The translations under genes and the position numbers were made by a program. The notes beneath the pieces were generated by a model. The model was not told the origin of the DNA, made no database searches, and was given only the letters and a program-made list of their open reading frames with translations. A stretch of 64,000 nt of DNA from Actinomadura montaniterrae. GTDB lineage: Bacteria; Actinomycetota; Actinomycetes; Streptosporangiales; Streptosporangiaceae. Location of the stretch: contig NZ_WBMR01000009.1 of the NCBI RefSeq assembly GCF_008923365.1, positions 1-64,000 on the forward strand, read 5' to 3'. Of this stretch, positions 1 through 8,606 are shown in pieces (the stretch's first letter is position 1; every line of letters starts with the position of its first letter).

Positions 1-2180
1 CAGCGCCGGTTCGTCGGCTGGGCGGCGGGCTCGCCCGGGGCGTCCGCGCCGGGCGCCGGTTCGTGCGCGGGCGCGTCGGCGTGGCCGGGCCACCAGGCGG
101 CGTGCCCGATCAGCGCGGTCACGGCGGGGGTGAAGAACAGCGCCATGACGAACGCCGCGATCGCGATGCCCGCCGAGATCGCGAAGCCCATCTGCAGCAG
201 GGTGGAGCCGCCCGCCAGCATCAGCGAGGCGAAGGTGCCGGCGAGGATGACGCCCGCCGCGGCGACGGTCGGCCCCGCGTACCGCACCGACAGCGCGGCC
301 GCCTCGCGCGGCGACCGCCCCTCCCGCGCCTCCTCGCGCAATCGGGCGATCATGAGGATGTTGTAGTCGGTGCCGAGCGCCACCACGAACAGGTACATGA
401 TCACCGGCAGCATGAAGATCAGCCCGGGCTCGCCGCGGAGCTGCTGGAAGATCAGCACGCTGGCGCCGAGCGTCGCGGCGAACCCGAGCCCGACCGACGC
501 CATCAGGTACCAGGGCGCGACCACGCTGCGCAGCAGCAGCCCGAGGATCACCATGATCAGCACGGCCGCGACGGGGAACACGACGGCGTAGTCGTGGTCG
601 ACCGCGGCCTGGATGTCGACGAACACCGAGGTGATGCCGCCGACGACCGCGGTCGTCCCGGCCGGGGCGGCGTCGTGCGCGGTGGAGCGCAGCGGCCCCT
701 TCACCGCCTTGATGGCCGACGACGACTCCGGCTTCTCGGCGAGCGTGACGCGGAAGTCGGCGACGCTCCCGTCCTTCGACAGCACCGGGTCGGCGACGTT
801 GCCGACGCCGTTCACCGCGGCCAGCTTCGCCTTGTACCCGGCGAGGCCGGCCCGGTCGAGCGGTGTTCCGGCCGTCGAGCGCAGGTAGACGTCGGACGGC
901 TCGGTGGCGCCCGCGGGCAGGCCCTTGAGCAGCTCCTTCTGCCACACGGTCGACTCGGCGCCCTTGGGGATGGAGCCGCCGGACAGGTCGAAGTTGGAGT
1001 GGAAGCCGAGGGAGAAGGCTGCCAGCACGGCCAGCAGCAGGCCGGAGACGACGGCGAACCGGCCGGGGTGGCGGCCCATCGACGCGCCGATCGCGGCGAA
1101 CCGGGCGCCCTTCGGCTCGTGCCGCCACGCCTTGGACGGCCAGAACACCTTCGTGCCCAGCAGCGACACCACCGCGGGGATCAGCGTCAGGCCCGCCAGC
1201 AGGGTCGTCGCCACCGCGATCGCCAGCGCGGGTCCGAGCGAGCGGAACAGCGCCAGCGTCGACAGGACCAGGGCGAGGAACGCGATGATCACGGCGCCCG
1301 CGGCCGACGAGATCGCCTCGCCGACGCGGGCGATCGCCGACACCATCGCCGTCTTGGAGTCCTCGCCCGCGCGCAACCGCTCCCGGTACCGGAACATCAG
1401 GAACAGGATGTAGTCGGTGCCGACGCCGAACAGCACGACGATGAGCATGGAGCTCACCGAGCTGTCGGTCTTGAGGTCGAAGACGTCGTTGGCCCAGCCG
1501 ATCAGCCCGGTCGCGATCTGCGACACCGCCCCGATGGTGATCACCGGGAGCAGCGCGATGATCGGGCTCCGGAAGATCACCAGGAGCAGCACCAGGATCA
1601 GCCCGATCGTGGCGGCCCCGGTGATCGCCTCGGCCTTGGCCCCGGCCTCCTGGCCGTCCAGGTTCTGCGCGGCGGTGCCGGTGATCCCGCCCTTGAGGCC
1701 GGTGCCGTCCAGCTTGTCCTGCAGTGCGGACCGCAGGTCCTTCACCGCGTCGGTCTGGTTCTTGCCCTGCGTCCCCTCCGGCTTCGGCATCTGCACCGAG
1801 ATGATCTGGATCTTCTTGTTCCCGGTGGCCGGGGCGGTCTGCACGGCCGTGACGTTCTTGATGTGCGCGTCCTCCAGCGCCTTCCCGACCGAGGCGACCC
1901 GCCCCGAGTCGGCCGCCGTCAGGGGCGCGCCGTCCTGCCGTTCCAGCACGATGATGGCGGCGGGCGTGGCGGCCTGCGGGAAGGCCTTCTGCTGCAGGGT
2001 CTGCGCCTGGATGGACTCGTAGTGGCTCGGCAGGAACGACGCCTCGTCGGTGGTCGCGGTCAGCTTCGGCGCGAGCGCGACCACGGCCGCCGCGGCCACC
2101 AGCCACACCGCGATCACCCGCCAGGGGTGATGCACGACGACGCGTCCGATACGAGCGAACAAAGCCGCTTCCTTCCTCAT
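1..2180 (-). CDS. MMPL/RND-family membrane transporter (3' end cut by window edge)
   Basis: The protein starts at the ATG at 2180 and runs off the left edge after 726 codons with no stop. It belongs to the MMPL branch of the RND superfamily, which exports lipids or drugs using the proton gradient. An N-terminal helix (about residues 18-38) is followed by a large extracytoplasmic domain. A bundle of helices with the sterol-sensing-like segment GVGTDYILFLMFRYRER comes next, then a second extracytoplasmic domain and a second bundle carrying the matching motif ALGTDYNILMIARLREEAR. This duplicated layout is standard for the family. The visible C-terminus is already past the last helix and rich in Pro, Ala and Asp, so little is missing. 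It lies 47 bp downstream of a TetR gene on the same strand, which probably represses it. The substrate cannot be read from the sequence. Confidence 0.93.
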   Translation of the reverse strand, partial: MRKEAALFARIGRVVVHHPWRVIAVWLVAAAAVVALAPKLTATTDEASFLPSHYESIQAQTLQQKAFPQAATPAAIIVLERQDGAPLTAADSGRVASVGKALEDAHIKNVTAVQTAPATGNKKIQIISVQMPKPEGTQGKNQTDAVKDLRSALQDKLDGTGLKGGITGTAAQNLDGQEAGAKAEAITGAATIGLILVLLLVIFRSPIIALLPVITIGAVSQIATGLIGWANDVFDLKTDSSVSSMLIVVLFGVGTDYILFLMFRYRERLRAGEDSKTAMVSAIARVGEAISSAAGAVIIAFLALVLSTLALFRSLGPALAIAVATTLLAGLTLIPAVVSLLGTKVFWPSKAWRHEPKGARFAAIGASMGRHPGRFAVVSGLLLAVLAAFSLGFHSNFDLSGGSIPKGAESTVWQKELLKGLPAGATEPSDVYLRSTAGTPLDRAGLAGYKAKLAAVNGVGNVADPVLSKDGSVADFRVTLAEKPESSSAIKAVKGPLRSTAHDAAPAGTTAVVGGITSVFVDIQAAVDHDYAVVFPVAAVLIMVILGLLLRSVVAPWYLMASVGLGFAATLGASVLIFQQLRGEPGLIFMLPVIMYLFVVALGTDYNILMIARLREEAREGRSPREAAALSVRYAGPTVAAAGVILAGTFASLMLAGGSTLLQMGFAISAGIAIAAFVMALFFTPAVTALIGHAAWWPGHADAPAHEPAPGADAPGEPAAQPTNRR

Positions 2181-2227
2181 GTCGTCGATCGGGGTCCCGC
2201 CCCGGCGCCCGGGCGCCCGGCGCGGGC

Positions 2228-2788
2228 TCACGCGTCCCCGTCCCCGCCGGAGGCGCGGCCGAGCGTCCGCAGGGCGGCCCGGGCCATCGCCTCGCGCAGC
2301 GTCTCGTCGCTCATCGGCGGGTCGGCGGCGCCGGTCATGAACATGCCGCCGAGCGCCATCCACGCGGCGACCTGGTCCGCCGGGTCGGACGAGCGGCCCG
2401 CCAGCGCGTCCGCCAGCCGGTCGCCGAGCCCGTCGAGCGCCGGGTCGGCCGGCGCGGTCCGCTCCGGCAGGGTCTCCAGCAGCACCTTCATCTCGCGCCG
2501 GAACCGCACGGTGAGGTCGGCGAAGGCGCTGACGGCCGCCAGCGCGGCCTCCTCGCCGTCCAGGCCGGCCAGCCGCGCGTCCAGCGCGACGGCCTCCCGC
2601 TCCACGGGCGCCAGCAGCTCGGCGAGGATCGCCTCCTTGTTGGCGAAGTGGTACAGCAGCGACGCCTTCGAGCAGCCCGCGCCGGAGGCGATGTGCTGCA
2701 GCGACGTGCCGCGGAAGCCGTACCGCGCGAACGAGCGCAGCGCCGACTCCAGGATCTGCCCGCGCAGGGCGGCCGGGGTACGCGCCAT
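2228..2788 (-). CDS. TetR/AcrR-family transcriptional regulator
   Basis: A 186-residue repressor. The N-terminal helix-turn-helix is typical of TetR: GFRGTSLQHIASGAGCSKAS followed by LLYHFANKEAIL (residues about 25-60). The rest is the helical ligand-binding domain. A longer reading from 2860 is open, but the ATG at 2788 places the start right before the DNA-binding domain and leaves the perfect palindrome at 2803-2836 outside the gene, so I chose it. The gene heads a probable two-gene unit with the MMPL transporter, and an esterase is divergent. Autoregulation and control of the pump is the usual arrangement for such pairs. The inducer is unknown. Confidence 0.92.
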   Translation of the reverse strand: MARTPAALRGQILESALRSFARYGFRGTSLQHIASGAGCSKASLLYHFANKEAILAELLAPVEREAVALDARLAGLDGEEAALAAVSAFADLTVRFRREMKVLLETLPERTAPADPALDGLGDRLADALAGRSSDPADQVAAWMALGGMFMTGAADPPMSDETLREAMARAALRTLGRASGGDGDA

Positions 2789-2802
2789 GGCCACCACGCT
2801 AA

Positions 2803-2836
2803 CTGTCCGATCGGTCAGGTCTGACCGATCGGACAG
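2803..2836. promoter_or_regulatory. Perfect 16-bp inverted repeat, probable TetR operator
   Basis: CTGTCCGATCGGTCAG, a 2-bp spacer (GT), then its exact reverse complement CTGACCGATCGGACAG. Each arm is itself a near-palindrome around CCGATCGG, so the site could hold two TetR dimers side by side. It lies 15 bp before the TetR start and 65 bp before the divergent esterase start, so it could control both directions. Confidence 0.85.
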
Positions 2837-2900
2837 GGTGATCCCTGTGATCTCCGACACCGCCCCGGGGCGCCCCGGGCGATCTCCTTATCCTTGGCGC

Positions 2901-3836
2901 ATGGCGATCAGCTGGACGGCGGGACCCATGGAACTGCCTGGCGCGGTCCAGTACACGCTGGTCGCCGGCGGCGAGCCCACCGACCGGTGGCATGTCGCGG
3001 TGGCCCTGCCGCCGCCGAACCTGCGGAAGGCGGCGGGCCCCGGCCCGTACCCGGTGCTGTACCTCCTCGACGGCCTGTTCACGTTCGCCACCGCGGCGCA
3101 GATCGCCCACACGACGCTGGCCTACGCGGCGGGGCAGCTGCGTCCGGTCGCCGTCGTCGGCATCTCGCCCGCCACCGACGACCTGCGGCGGCTGAGCGCC
3201 CAGCGCGCCCGCGACATGACGCCGACCAGCGCCGTCTCCGGCTACCTGCAGGTGAGGACCGCCTACGGGACGGGCGGCGCGGACGCGACGCTCGACCTGA
3301 TCCGCGACGTGATCGCCCCGTACGTCGAGTCCGCCCATCCGCTCGACCCCGCCGACCGGGGGCTCGCGGGGTTCTCCCTGGGCGGGCTCTTCACGTGCTG
3401 GGCCCTGGCGCGCCGCCCCGAGGGGTTCCGCCGTTTCCTGGCCGTGAGCCCGTCGCTGTGGTGGGACGACCATCTGCTGCTCGACCCGCGCCGGACGCCC
3501 ATCGCCGCCCCGGACGCCGCCGACGTCTACCTCGCCGTCGGCGAGCTGGAGGACGCCCCGCACCGCAGCTGGCCGGTCATGGAGGCCGAGATGCTCCGCA
3601 CGCTGTCGGGCCTCGACATGGTCGCCGACCTCGCCGCGTTCACCGACCGGCTGAAGCGGTGCCCGGGTGTCGGCGTCCGCAGCGAGGTCATCCCCGGTGA
3701 GCAGCACGCGACGGTCTGGCCCGCCGCCGTGACGCGCGGCCTCGTACACCTCTACCGCACCGATGCCGCACCGCCCGGAGCGCCCTTCCCTGACACCCGC
3801 CCGGTGCCGCGATCCCGCCGGGAGGGCACCCCGTAA
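2901..3836 (+). CDS. Putative esterase of the enterochelin-esterase-like alpha/beta hydrolase family
   Basis: A 311-residue alpha/beta hydrolase that resembles the putative-esterase family (Fes/IroE/antigen 85-like folds). The segment VLYLLDGLFTF (about 52-62) is the typical oxyanion-side motif. GFSLGG (157-162) carries the presumed nucleophile Ser159. The His in GEQHATVWP near the end completes the triad, with an Asp or Glu from the VGELED region. No signal peptide is seen, so it is probably cytoplasmic. An alternative ATG at 2928 would shorten it by nine residues. Its divergence from the TetR gene across the palindrome at 2803-2836 suggests shared control. The substrate is unknown. Confidence 0.82.
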   Translation: MAISWTAGPMELPGAVQYTLVAGGEPTDRWHVAVALPPPNLRKAAGPGPYPVLYLLDGLFTFATAAQIAHTTLAYAAGQLRPVAVVGISPATDDLRRLSAQRARDMTPTSAVSGYLQVRTAYGTGGADATLDLIRDVIAPYVESAHPLDPADRGLAGFSLGGLFTCWALARRPEGFRRFLAVSPSLWWDDHLLLDPRRTPIAAPDAADVYLAVGELEDAPHRSWPVMEAEMLRTLSGLDMVADLAAFTDRLKRCPGVGVRSEVIPGEQHATVWPAAVTRGLVHLYRTDAAPPGAPFPDTRPVPRSRREGTP

Positions 3837-3845
3837 GGTGAGGGC

Positions 3846-4817
3846 ATGGGTGCGGAACCGCAGGTCAGGGCGGTCGGGCTGGTCCTCCATCCGACCAGGC
3901 CGGTGGGCCCGTCGATCGAGACGATCGTGGCGGCCGCCCGCGACCGCCCGGCGCGGGTGCTGGCCCGGCCCGCCGACCGGCACCGGGTGCCGTCCGGCGT
4001 CGAGGTCGTCCCGGACGCCCGGTTCGCGGCCGAGGTCGACGGCCTCATCGCGCTCGGCGGCGACGGCACGATCCTCGGCGCGATGCGGCTGGTGATCGAC
4101 CGTCCCGTGCCCGTCCTCGGCGTCAACCACGGCAACCTGGGGTTCCTCGCCGAGGTGCATCCGGCGCAGCTGCCCGCGGCGCTGGCGCGGCTCGCCGCCC
4201 ACGACTTCACCATCGAGCAGCACGCCGCCCTGTGCGTGGACGCCGGCCCCGTCGAGCTGACGACCCGGTCCGGGTTCAACGACGTCGTCCTCGGCCGCTC
4301 GTCCCGGTCCGGCGCCGTCTCCCTCGACCTCACCGTCAACGACCTGCGGTACGGCTACTACCGGGCCGACGCGCTGGTGGTGTCGACGCCGACCGGCTCC
4401 ACCGCGTACAACTACGCCGCCGGCGGGCCGATCGTGTCGCCGTCCTCCAACGCGGTGGCCATCACCCCGGTCGCCCCCATGTCCGGGATCAGCCGGCCCG
4501 TCGTGCTAGGCGCAGCCGACCAGATCCGCCTCTGCGTCGCGGCGGACAGCGCGCCCATCACCCTCGACATCGACGGGACGGCCGCCGCCGAGCTCGGGCA
4601 CGGGGACCGCCTCACCGCGACGATGCTGCCGGAGGCCGGCCAGGTCGTCCGGCTGTCGGCGCGGGACCACGCCAGCCGCAGCCGGGTGAAGCTCAGCCTC
4701 CTCGACCTCCCGCTGCGTCCGGACCAGCTCCTCGAGCTGATCCCGCCCGAGCTGCGCCGCGACGCGGAGGCCGCGGCCGGGCAGCTCCAGGCCCCCGGCT
4801 CGCCCGGCCTCGCCTGA
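3846..4817 (+). CDS. NAD(+) kinase family protein
   Basis: A 323-residue kinase that phosphorylates NAD to NADP. The diagnostic GGDGT motif is at residues 71-75. GVNHGNLGFL follows (about 92-101), and the second conserved block STPTGSTAY lies near residues 180-190. The Asp before that block (ADALVVSTP) fits NAD binding. The length is usual for actinobacterial NAD kinases. It starts 9 bp after the esterase stop and may be co-transcribed. Actinomycetes often carry more than one NAD kinase paralogue. I cannot tell whether this is the housekeeping copy, although a housekeeping copy would more often sit beside recN or tly-type genes, which are absent here. Confidence 0.92.
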   Translation: MGAEPQVRAVGLVLHPTRPVGPSIETIVAAARDRPARVLARPADRHRVPSGVEVVPDARFAAEVDGLIALGGDGTILGAMRLVIDRPVPVLGVNHGNLGFLAEVHPAQLPAALARLAAHDFTIEQHAALCVDAGPVELTTRSGFNDVVLGRSSRSGAVSLDLTVNDLRYGYYRADALVVSTPTGSTAYNYAAGGPIVSPSSNAVAITPVAPMSGISRPVVLGAADQIRLCVAADSAPITLDIDGTAAAELGHGDRLTATMLPEAGQVVRLSARDHASRSRVKLSLLDLPLRPDQLLELIPPELRRDAEAAAGQLQAPGSPGLA

Positions 4818-4920
4818 CCGCACACCCGCTTCAGCCCCGGCGACGAGTCCGGCGCCGGATCCTGCGCTGGCCCCGCGACGGCGCCCATGCGACTCGGCGG
4901 CACCACCAGCAGGGCGGCCG

Positions 4921-4958
4921 ATATGAAGTGTCCGGGGTTTCCCCCGTAGTGTTCATAT
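4921..4958. promoter_or_regulatory. Inverted repeat in the leader before the membrane-protein gene
   Basis: ATATGAA (4921-4927) and TTCATAT (4952-4958) are exact complements. They enclose a GC-rich core with GGGG-TTT-CCCC symmetry. It is an AT-rich island in a 194-bp gap that is otherwise very GC-rich, about 50 bp before the next start codon. It could be an operator or a leader hairpin. I see no matching regulator nearby. Confidence 0.4.
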
Positions 4959-5011
4959 ACCGGTTTATTACGCCCTGCCGGGCATGAGCACAGACATGGA
5001 GCGTCCCGTCA

Positions 5012-6913
5012 GTGACCGCAGCGCAGGCCCCGCGCGCCCATGATCCCGACCCGGGGCCCGGAACCACCCTGGACGGCGACACCGGGCGGGACGCGGGCCG
5101 GACCCGTCCCGGCGGCGAACGGCCGCCCGAACGTCCGGACGGACGCGGCACGCCGGAGGATTCCGGGCACCGGCGCCCGTCGCTGAACCGGTTCCTGCGC
5201 CACCCGGTCACGCTCGTGACGGCGATCGCCGCGGTCCTGCACCTGCTGTGGCTCGGCACGCTCGCCAGCAGCGGCGGCGACCTCGCGGCGCAGGACGCCT
5301 GGGCCGAGTTCGCGGGCCGCCACCCGGGATCGGCGTACAACCTCGCCTGGTACGGCGGGATGCACCCGGTCTCCTACAGCGCCGTGTCGCCGTACGTGAT
5401 GTCGCTGCTCGGCGTCCGGACCACGATGATCATCGCAGGCACGGTCTCGGCGGCGCTGATGACCGTGATCCTCACCCGCAGCGGGCACGTCCGCCGGCCG
5501 CTGTGGCCCTCGCTCGCCGGCGTCCTCGCGCTGATCTGCAACGCGGTGTCGGGCCGGGTCACGTTCGGCCTCGGCCTGATGTTCGGCATCGCCGCGGCCG
5601 CGATCGTCTTCAGCACCCCCCGCCCCCTGCGCGGCAACCGCTGGGCGAAGGCGGTGGCCGCCGGCCCGCTCGCCGGCCTCGCGACCGCCTGCTCCCCCGT
5701 GGCCGGGCTGTACATCGGGCTCGTGGCCGCGGCCCTGTTCCTGCAGAAGCGCAGGCCGGCCGCCTACGCGCTCGGCGTCGCGCCCGTCGTCGTGGTCGCG
5801 GTGTCGGCCTGGCTGTTCCCCTTCTCGGGCACCCAGCCGATGCCGCTCGGGTCGGCGATCCTGCCCATCGTCTTCGCGGTCGCCGTCATCCTGCTCGTCC
5901 CGAAGGAATGGCGGACGGTCCGGATCACGTCGGTCGTGAGCTCGGCGGTCGTGCTGTTCGCCACGCTGATCACCTCGCAGATCGGCACGAACATCACCCG
6001 GCTCTCCATGCTGTTCACCGGCGTCGTGCTGATCGCCGCGCTGCCCTTCACCGAGCCGCGGTCGCGCAAGTGGTACGCGATCGTGCTGGTGTTCCTCGGG
6101 TTCACGACCTGGATCGGCATCAAGACGGTCCAGGACGTCGTCCGCGCCCACCCGGCCGCCGCCTGGACCCGCCGCCTCGCGCCCCTCGTCCACGAGCTGC
6201 GCAAGGCGGGGGCCGAGCGCGGGCGGGTCGAGGTCGTGCCGGCGCGCTCGCACCGGGAGGCCTCGGCCCTCGCCCCCTACGTGAACCTCGCGCGGGGCTG
6301 GAACCGCCAGGCCGACATCAAACGCAACCCCCTCTTCTACGACGGCACGCTCACCGTGGGCACGTACCACGACTGGCTGAAGCACTGGGCGGTCCACTAC
6401 GTCGTCCTGCCCGCGGACGCGCCCGACAACGGCGCCGAGCGCGAGCGGGAGCTGGTCGGCAACGGCCTGCCGTACCTGAAGAAGATCTGGAGCGACAGCA
6501 ACTGGCACCTGTACGCCGTCACCGACCCCGCGCCTCTCGCCGAGCCGAACACGACCGTCGTCCGCGCGGAGCAGAACGAGATGACGCTGAAGGTCGGCGC
6601 ACCGGGCCGGATCCTGATCCGCCTGCCCTATTCGCCCTGGCTGAGCCTGGTCGACGGGGAGGGCCACAGCCTCCAGCCGCCCTTCGAGACGGACGCGTCC
6701 AAGCAGATCCGCAAGTACGACGAGAGCCGGCCGCCGCAGTACGAGAACCCGAACGGCTGCCTGGCGCCGACCGCACCGGACGCTTCGGGCGACTCCTGGA
6801 CGGAGCTCGTCGCCCCGAGGGCCGGCACCTACCGGCTGGCCGCCCCCTACAAGATGCCGCGCGGTACGTCCTGCCCCAAGGAGCTGCGCGGCCCGGCCCT
6901 TAGCGGCCCCTAG
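5012..6913 (+). CDS. Polytopic membrane protein of unknown function with a C-terminal soluble domain
   Basis: 633 residues from the GTG at 5012; upstream ATGs are out of frame. About 60 polar, Pro/Gly-rich residues come first. Ten or so hydrophobic helices follow, roughly from residue 65 to 375 (for example VTLVTAIAAVLHLLWLGTL and SVVSSAVVLFATLITSQIG). The last 250 residues are a hydrophilic domain, presumably extracytoplasmic. The layout of many helices followed by a soluble domain recalls GT-C glycosyltransferases and some uncharacterised actinobacterial permease-like proteins, but I see no catalytic motif that settles it. The stop overlaps the convergent oxidoreductase stop by 4 bp. I do not assign a function. 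Confidence 0.8.
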   Translation: MTAAQAPRAHDPDPGPGTTLDGDTGRDAGRTRPGGERPPERPDGRGTPEDSGHRRPSLNRFLRHPVTLVTAIAAVLHLLWLGTLASSGGDLAAQDAWAEFAGRHPGSAYNLAWYGGMHPVSYSAVSPYVMSLLGVRTTMIIAGTVSAALMTVILTRSGHVRRPLWPSLAGVLALICNAVSGRVTFGLGLMFGIAAAAIVFSTPRPLRGNRWAKAVAAGPLAGLATACSPVAGLYIGLVAAALFLQKRRPAAYALGVAPVVVVAVSAWLFPFSGTQPMPLGSAILPIVFAVAVILLVPKEWRTVRITSVVSSAVVLFATLITSQIGTNITRLSMLFTGVVLIAALPFTEPRSRKWYAIVLVFLGFTTWIGIKTVQDVVRAHPAAAWTRRLAPLVHELRKAGAERGRVEVVPARSHREASALAPYVNLARGWNRQADIKRNPLFYDGTLTVGTYHDWLKHWAVHYVVLPADAPDNGAERERELVGNGLPYLKKIWSDSNWHLYAVTDPAPLAEPNTTVVRAEQNEMTLKVGAPGRILIRLPYSPWLSLVDGEGHSLQPPFETDASKQIRKYDESRPPQYENPNGCLAPTAPDASGDSWTELVAPRAGTYRLAAPYKMPRGTSCPKELRGPALSGP

Positions 6914-7863
6914 CCCACCAGCACGATCTTGCCGCGGGCGTGGCGGCCCTCGCTCAGCTCGTGCGCCGCCGCGACCTCGGCGAGCGGGAACGCCGCCGCG
7001 ACCGGCACCCGCAGGCGCCCCCGGGCGGCGAGGGCCACCGCGATCGGCAGGCCGTGCACCGCCAGCGGGTCGGCGCCGACGCCGAGGGCCGCGCCCGTGT
7101 CGTCGACCGGCGCGCCGTGCGACATGTGAACGCCGTGGGACGCGGCGGTGAGGTCCGGGGCGATCGTCACCACGCGCGCCGGGTCCCCGGCGATGGCGAC
7201 GAGGTCGGGCAGCGCGCCTCCGGCGCAGTCGAACACGGCGTCCACCCCGTCCGGCGCGAGGGCGCGGACCCGCTCGGCGAGCCCCGCCCCGTACGTCGTC
7301 GGCTCCGCGCCGAGGGATCGCAGGAAGTCGTGGTTCCGCTCGCTCGCCGTTCCGATGACGGTGGCGCCCCGCGCGACCGCCATCTGCACGGCGACCGTGC
7401 CCACGCCGCCGGCCGCGCCCTGCACGAGCACGGTCTGCCCGGCATCGACCGCCAGCCGGTCGAGGACCCGGGTGGACGTCTCGGCGGCTCCGGCGGCGCC
7501 GCCCGCCTCCTCCCAGCTCCACGCGGCCGGTTTCGGCGCCCAGGCGGCCAGGACCGCGAAGTCGGCGTTCGCGCCGCGCGCCGTCATGGCGGTCATGCCG
7601 AACACCTCGTCGCCGACCGCGACGCCGGTGACGCCCTCGCCGACCTCGTCCACCACGCCCGCCGCGTCGAACCCCGTCCGGTACGGAAGGGTCACAGGCA
7701 CCAGGCCGCGCATGGCCCCGGAACGGATCAGCGTCTCCCCCGGCGAGATCCCCGACGCCCGGACGGCGACGCGGATCTCGCCCGGCCCGGCGTGCGGCGC
7801 CTCGACCTCGGCGATGCGCAGGACGCTCGGCGGGCCGTACTCCTCGAACTGGACTGCTCTCAT
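6910..7863 (-). CDS. Zinc-independent quinone-oxidoreductase-like NADPH-dependent enzyme (MDR superfamily)
   Basis: 317 residues beginning MRAVQFEEYG. The N-terminal GroES-like domain has PYRTGFDAAGVVDEVGEGV. The Rossmann domain carries the nucleotide motif GAAGGVGTVAVQMA (about 145-158), and ISPGETLIRSG fits the quinone oxidoreductase branch. The Cys-rich structural zinc loop of classical alcohol dehydrogenases is absent, so it is probably a zinc-free NADPH:quinone or enone reductase. I chose the ATG at 7863 because the family begins there; a longer open frame extends upstream. It is divergent from a TetR gene 49 bp away, which is a common regulator-target pair. Confidence 0.9.
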   Translation of the reverse strand: MRAVQFEEYGPPSVLRIAEVEAPHAGPGEIRVAVRASGISPGETLIRSGAMRGLVPVTLPYRTGFDAAGVVDEVGEGVTGVAVGDEVFGMTAMTARGANADFAVLAAWAPKPAAWSWEEAGGAAGAAETSTRVLDRLAVDAGQTVLVQGAAGGVGTVAVQMAVARGATVIGTASERNHDFLRSLGAEPTTYGAGLAERVRALAPDGVDAVFDCAGGALPDLVAIAGDPARVVTIAPDLTAASHGVHMSHGAPVDDTGAALGVGADPLAVHGLPIAVALAARGRLRVPVAAAFPLAEVAAAHELSEGRHARGKIVLVG

Positions 7864-7912
7864 GCCGCCGACCGTAACGGAACACCCCGTCCGCTTGGCT
7901 AAAGTGAGAGCG

Positions 7913-8572
7913 GTGACGGACGAAGTGGTTCGGAAGCTCCGCTCGGACGCCCGGGACAACCGGGAGCGCATCCTCGAAGTGGCGCGCGAGGCGTTCGCCG
8001 CAGAGGGCCTGGACGTCCCGATGCGGGAGATCGCCCGCCGCGCGCGCGTCGGCCCGGCCACGCTCTACCGCCGCTTCCCGACCAAGGAGGCGCTGCTCAC
8101 GGCGGCCTTCGCCGAGCAGATGGCCGCGTGCATCGGCATCGTCGAGGAGGGCCTCGCGGCGGCCGACCCGTGGCGGGGGTTCGCCGCGGCAATCGAGCGG
8201 CTCATGGAGGTCCACGCCCTGGACCGGGGCTTCGCCCACGCCCTCACCTCGCAGTACCCGCAGGTGTACGACTTCGTGGAGGGCCGCGAGCGCACCCTGC
8301 GCGCCCTGGCCGAGCTGATCCGGCGGGCGAAGGAGGCGGGCGGGCTGCGGAAGGACGTCGTCATCGAGGACGTCGTGCTCGCCCTCATGGCGAACGAGGG
8401 CATCCGCGCCGGGTCGCGGGCGGCGCGGCTCGCGGCCTCGCGCCGCTTCGCGGCCCTGATGATCCGGTCGTTCCAGGCGGACGCGCCCACCGCGCCGCTC
8501 CCGCCCGCCGTCCGGCTGCCGATCGGCGCCGGGGGCCGGGGCACCGCGCGGGCCCGTCCCCCGGCGCCCTGA
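7913..8572 (+). CDS. TetR-family transcriptional regulator
   Basis: About 219 residues. The helix-turn-helix is clear: REAFAAEGLDVPMREIARRARVG then PATLYRRFPTKEALL (residues about 20-60). The C-terminal half is helical, and the tail is Pro/Arg-rich and probably disordered. The start is uncertain. In-frame GTG codons lie at 7904 and 7913 and neither has a strong ribosome site, so a leaderless transcript is possible. It probably represses the divergent quinone-oxidoreductase-like gene. Confidence 0.88.
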   Translation: MTDEVVRKLRSDARDNRERILEVAREAFAAEGLDVPMREIARRARVGPATLYRRFPTKEALLTAAFAEQMAACIGIVEEGLAAADPWRGFAAAIERLMEVHALDRGFAHALTSQYPQVYDFVEGRERTLRALAELIRRAKEAGGLRKDVVIEDVVLALMANEGIRAGSRAARLAASRRFAALMIRSFQADAPTAPLPPAVRLPIGAGGRGTARARPPAP

Positions 8573-8606
8573 TCCCTCCCGCCGAGCCGCGCCCGGCGGG
8601 GAGCGG

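Noticed and set aside
63..3836. Very long open frame on the plus strand (1257 codons)
   Set aside because: Its first two thirds lie opposite the MMPL and TetR genes and read as Arg/Gly-rich nonsense. Only the last 312 codons are a real gene (the esterase).
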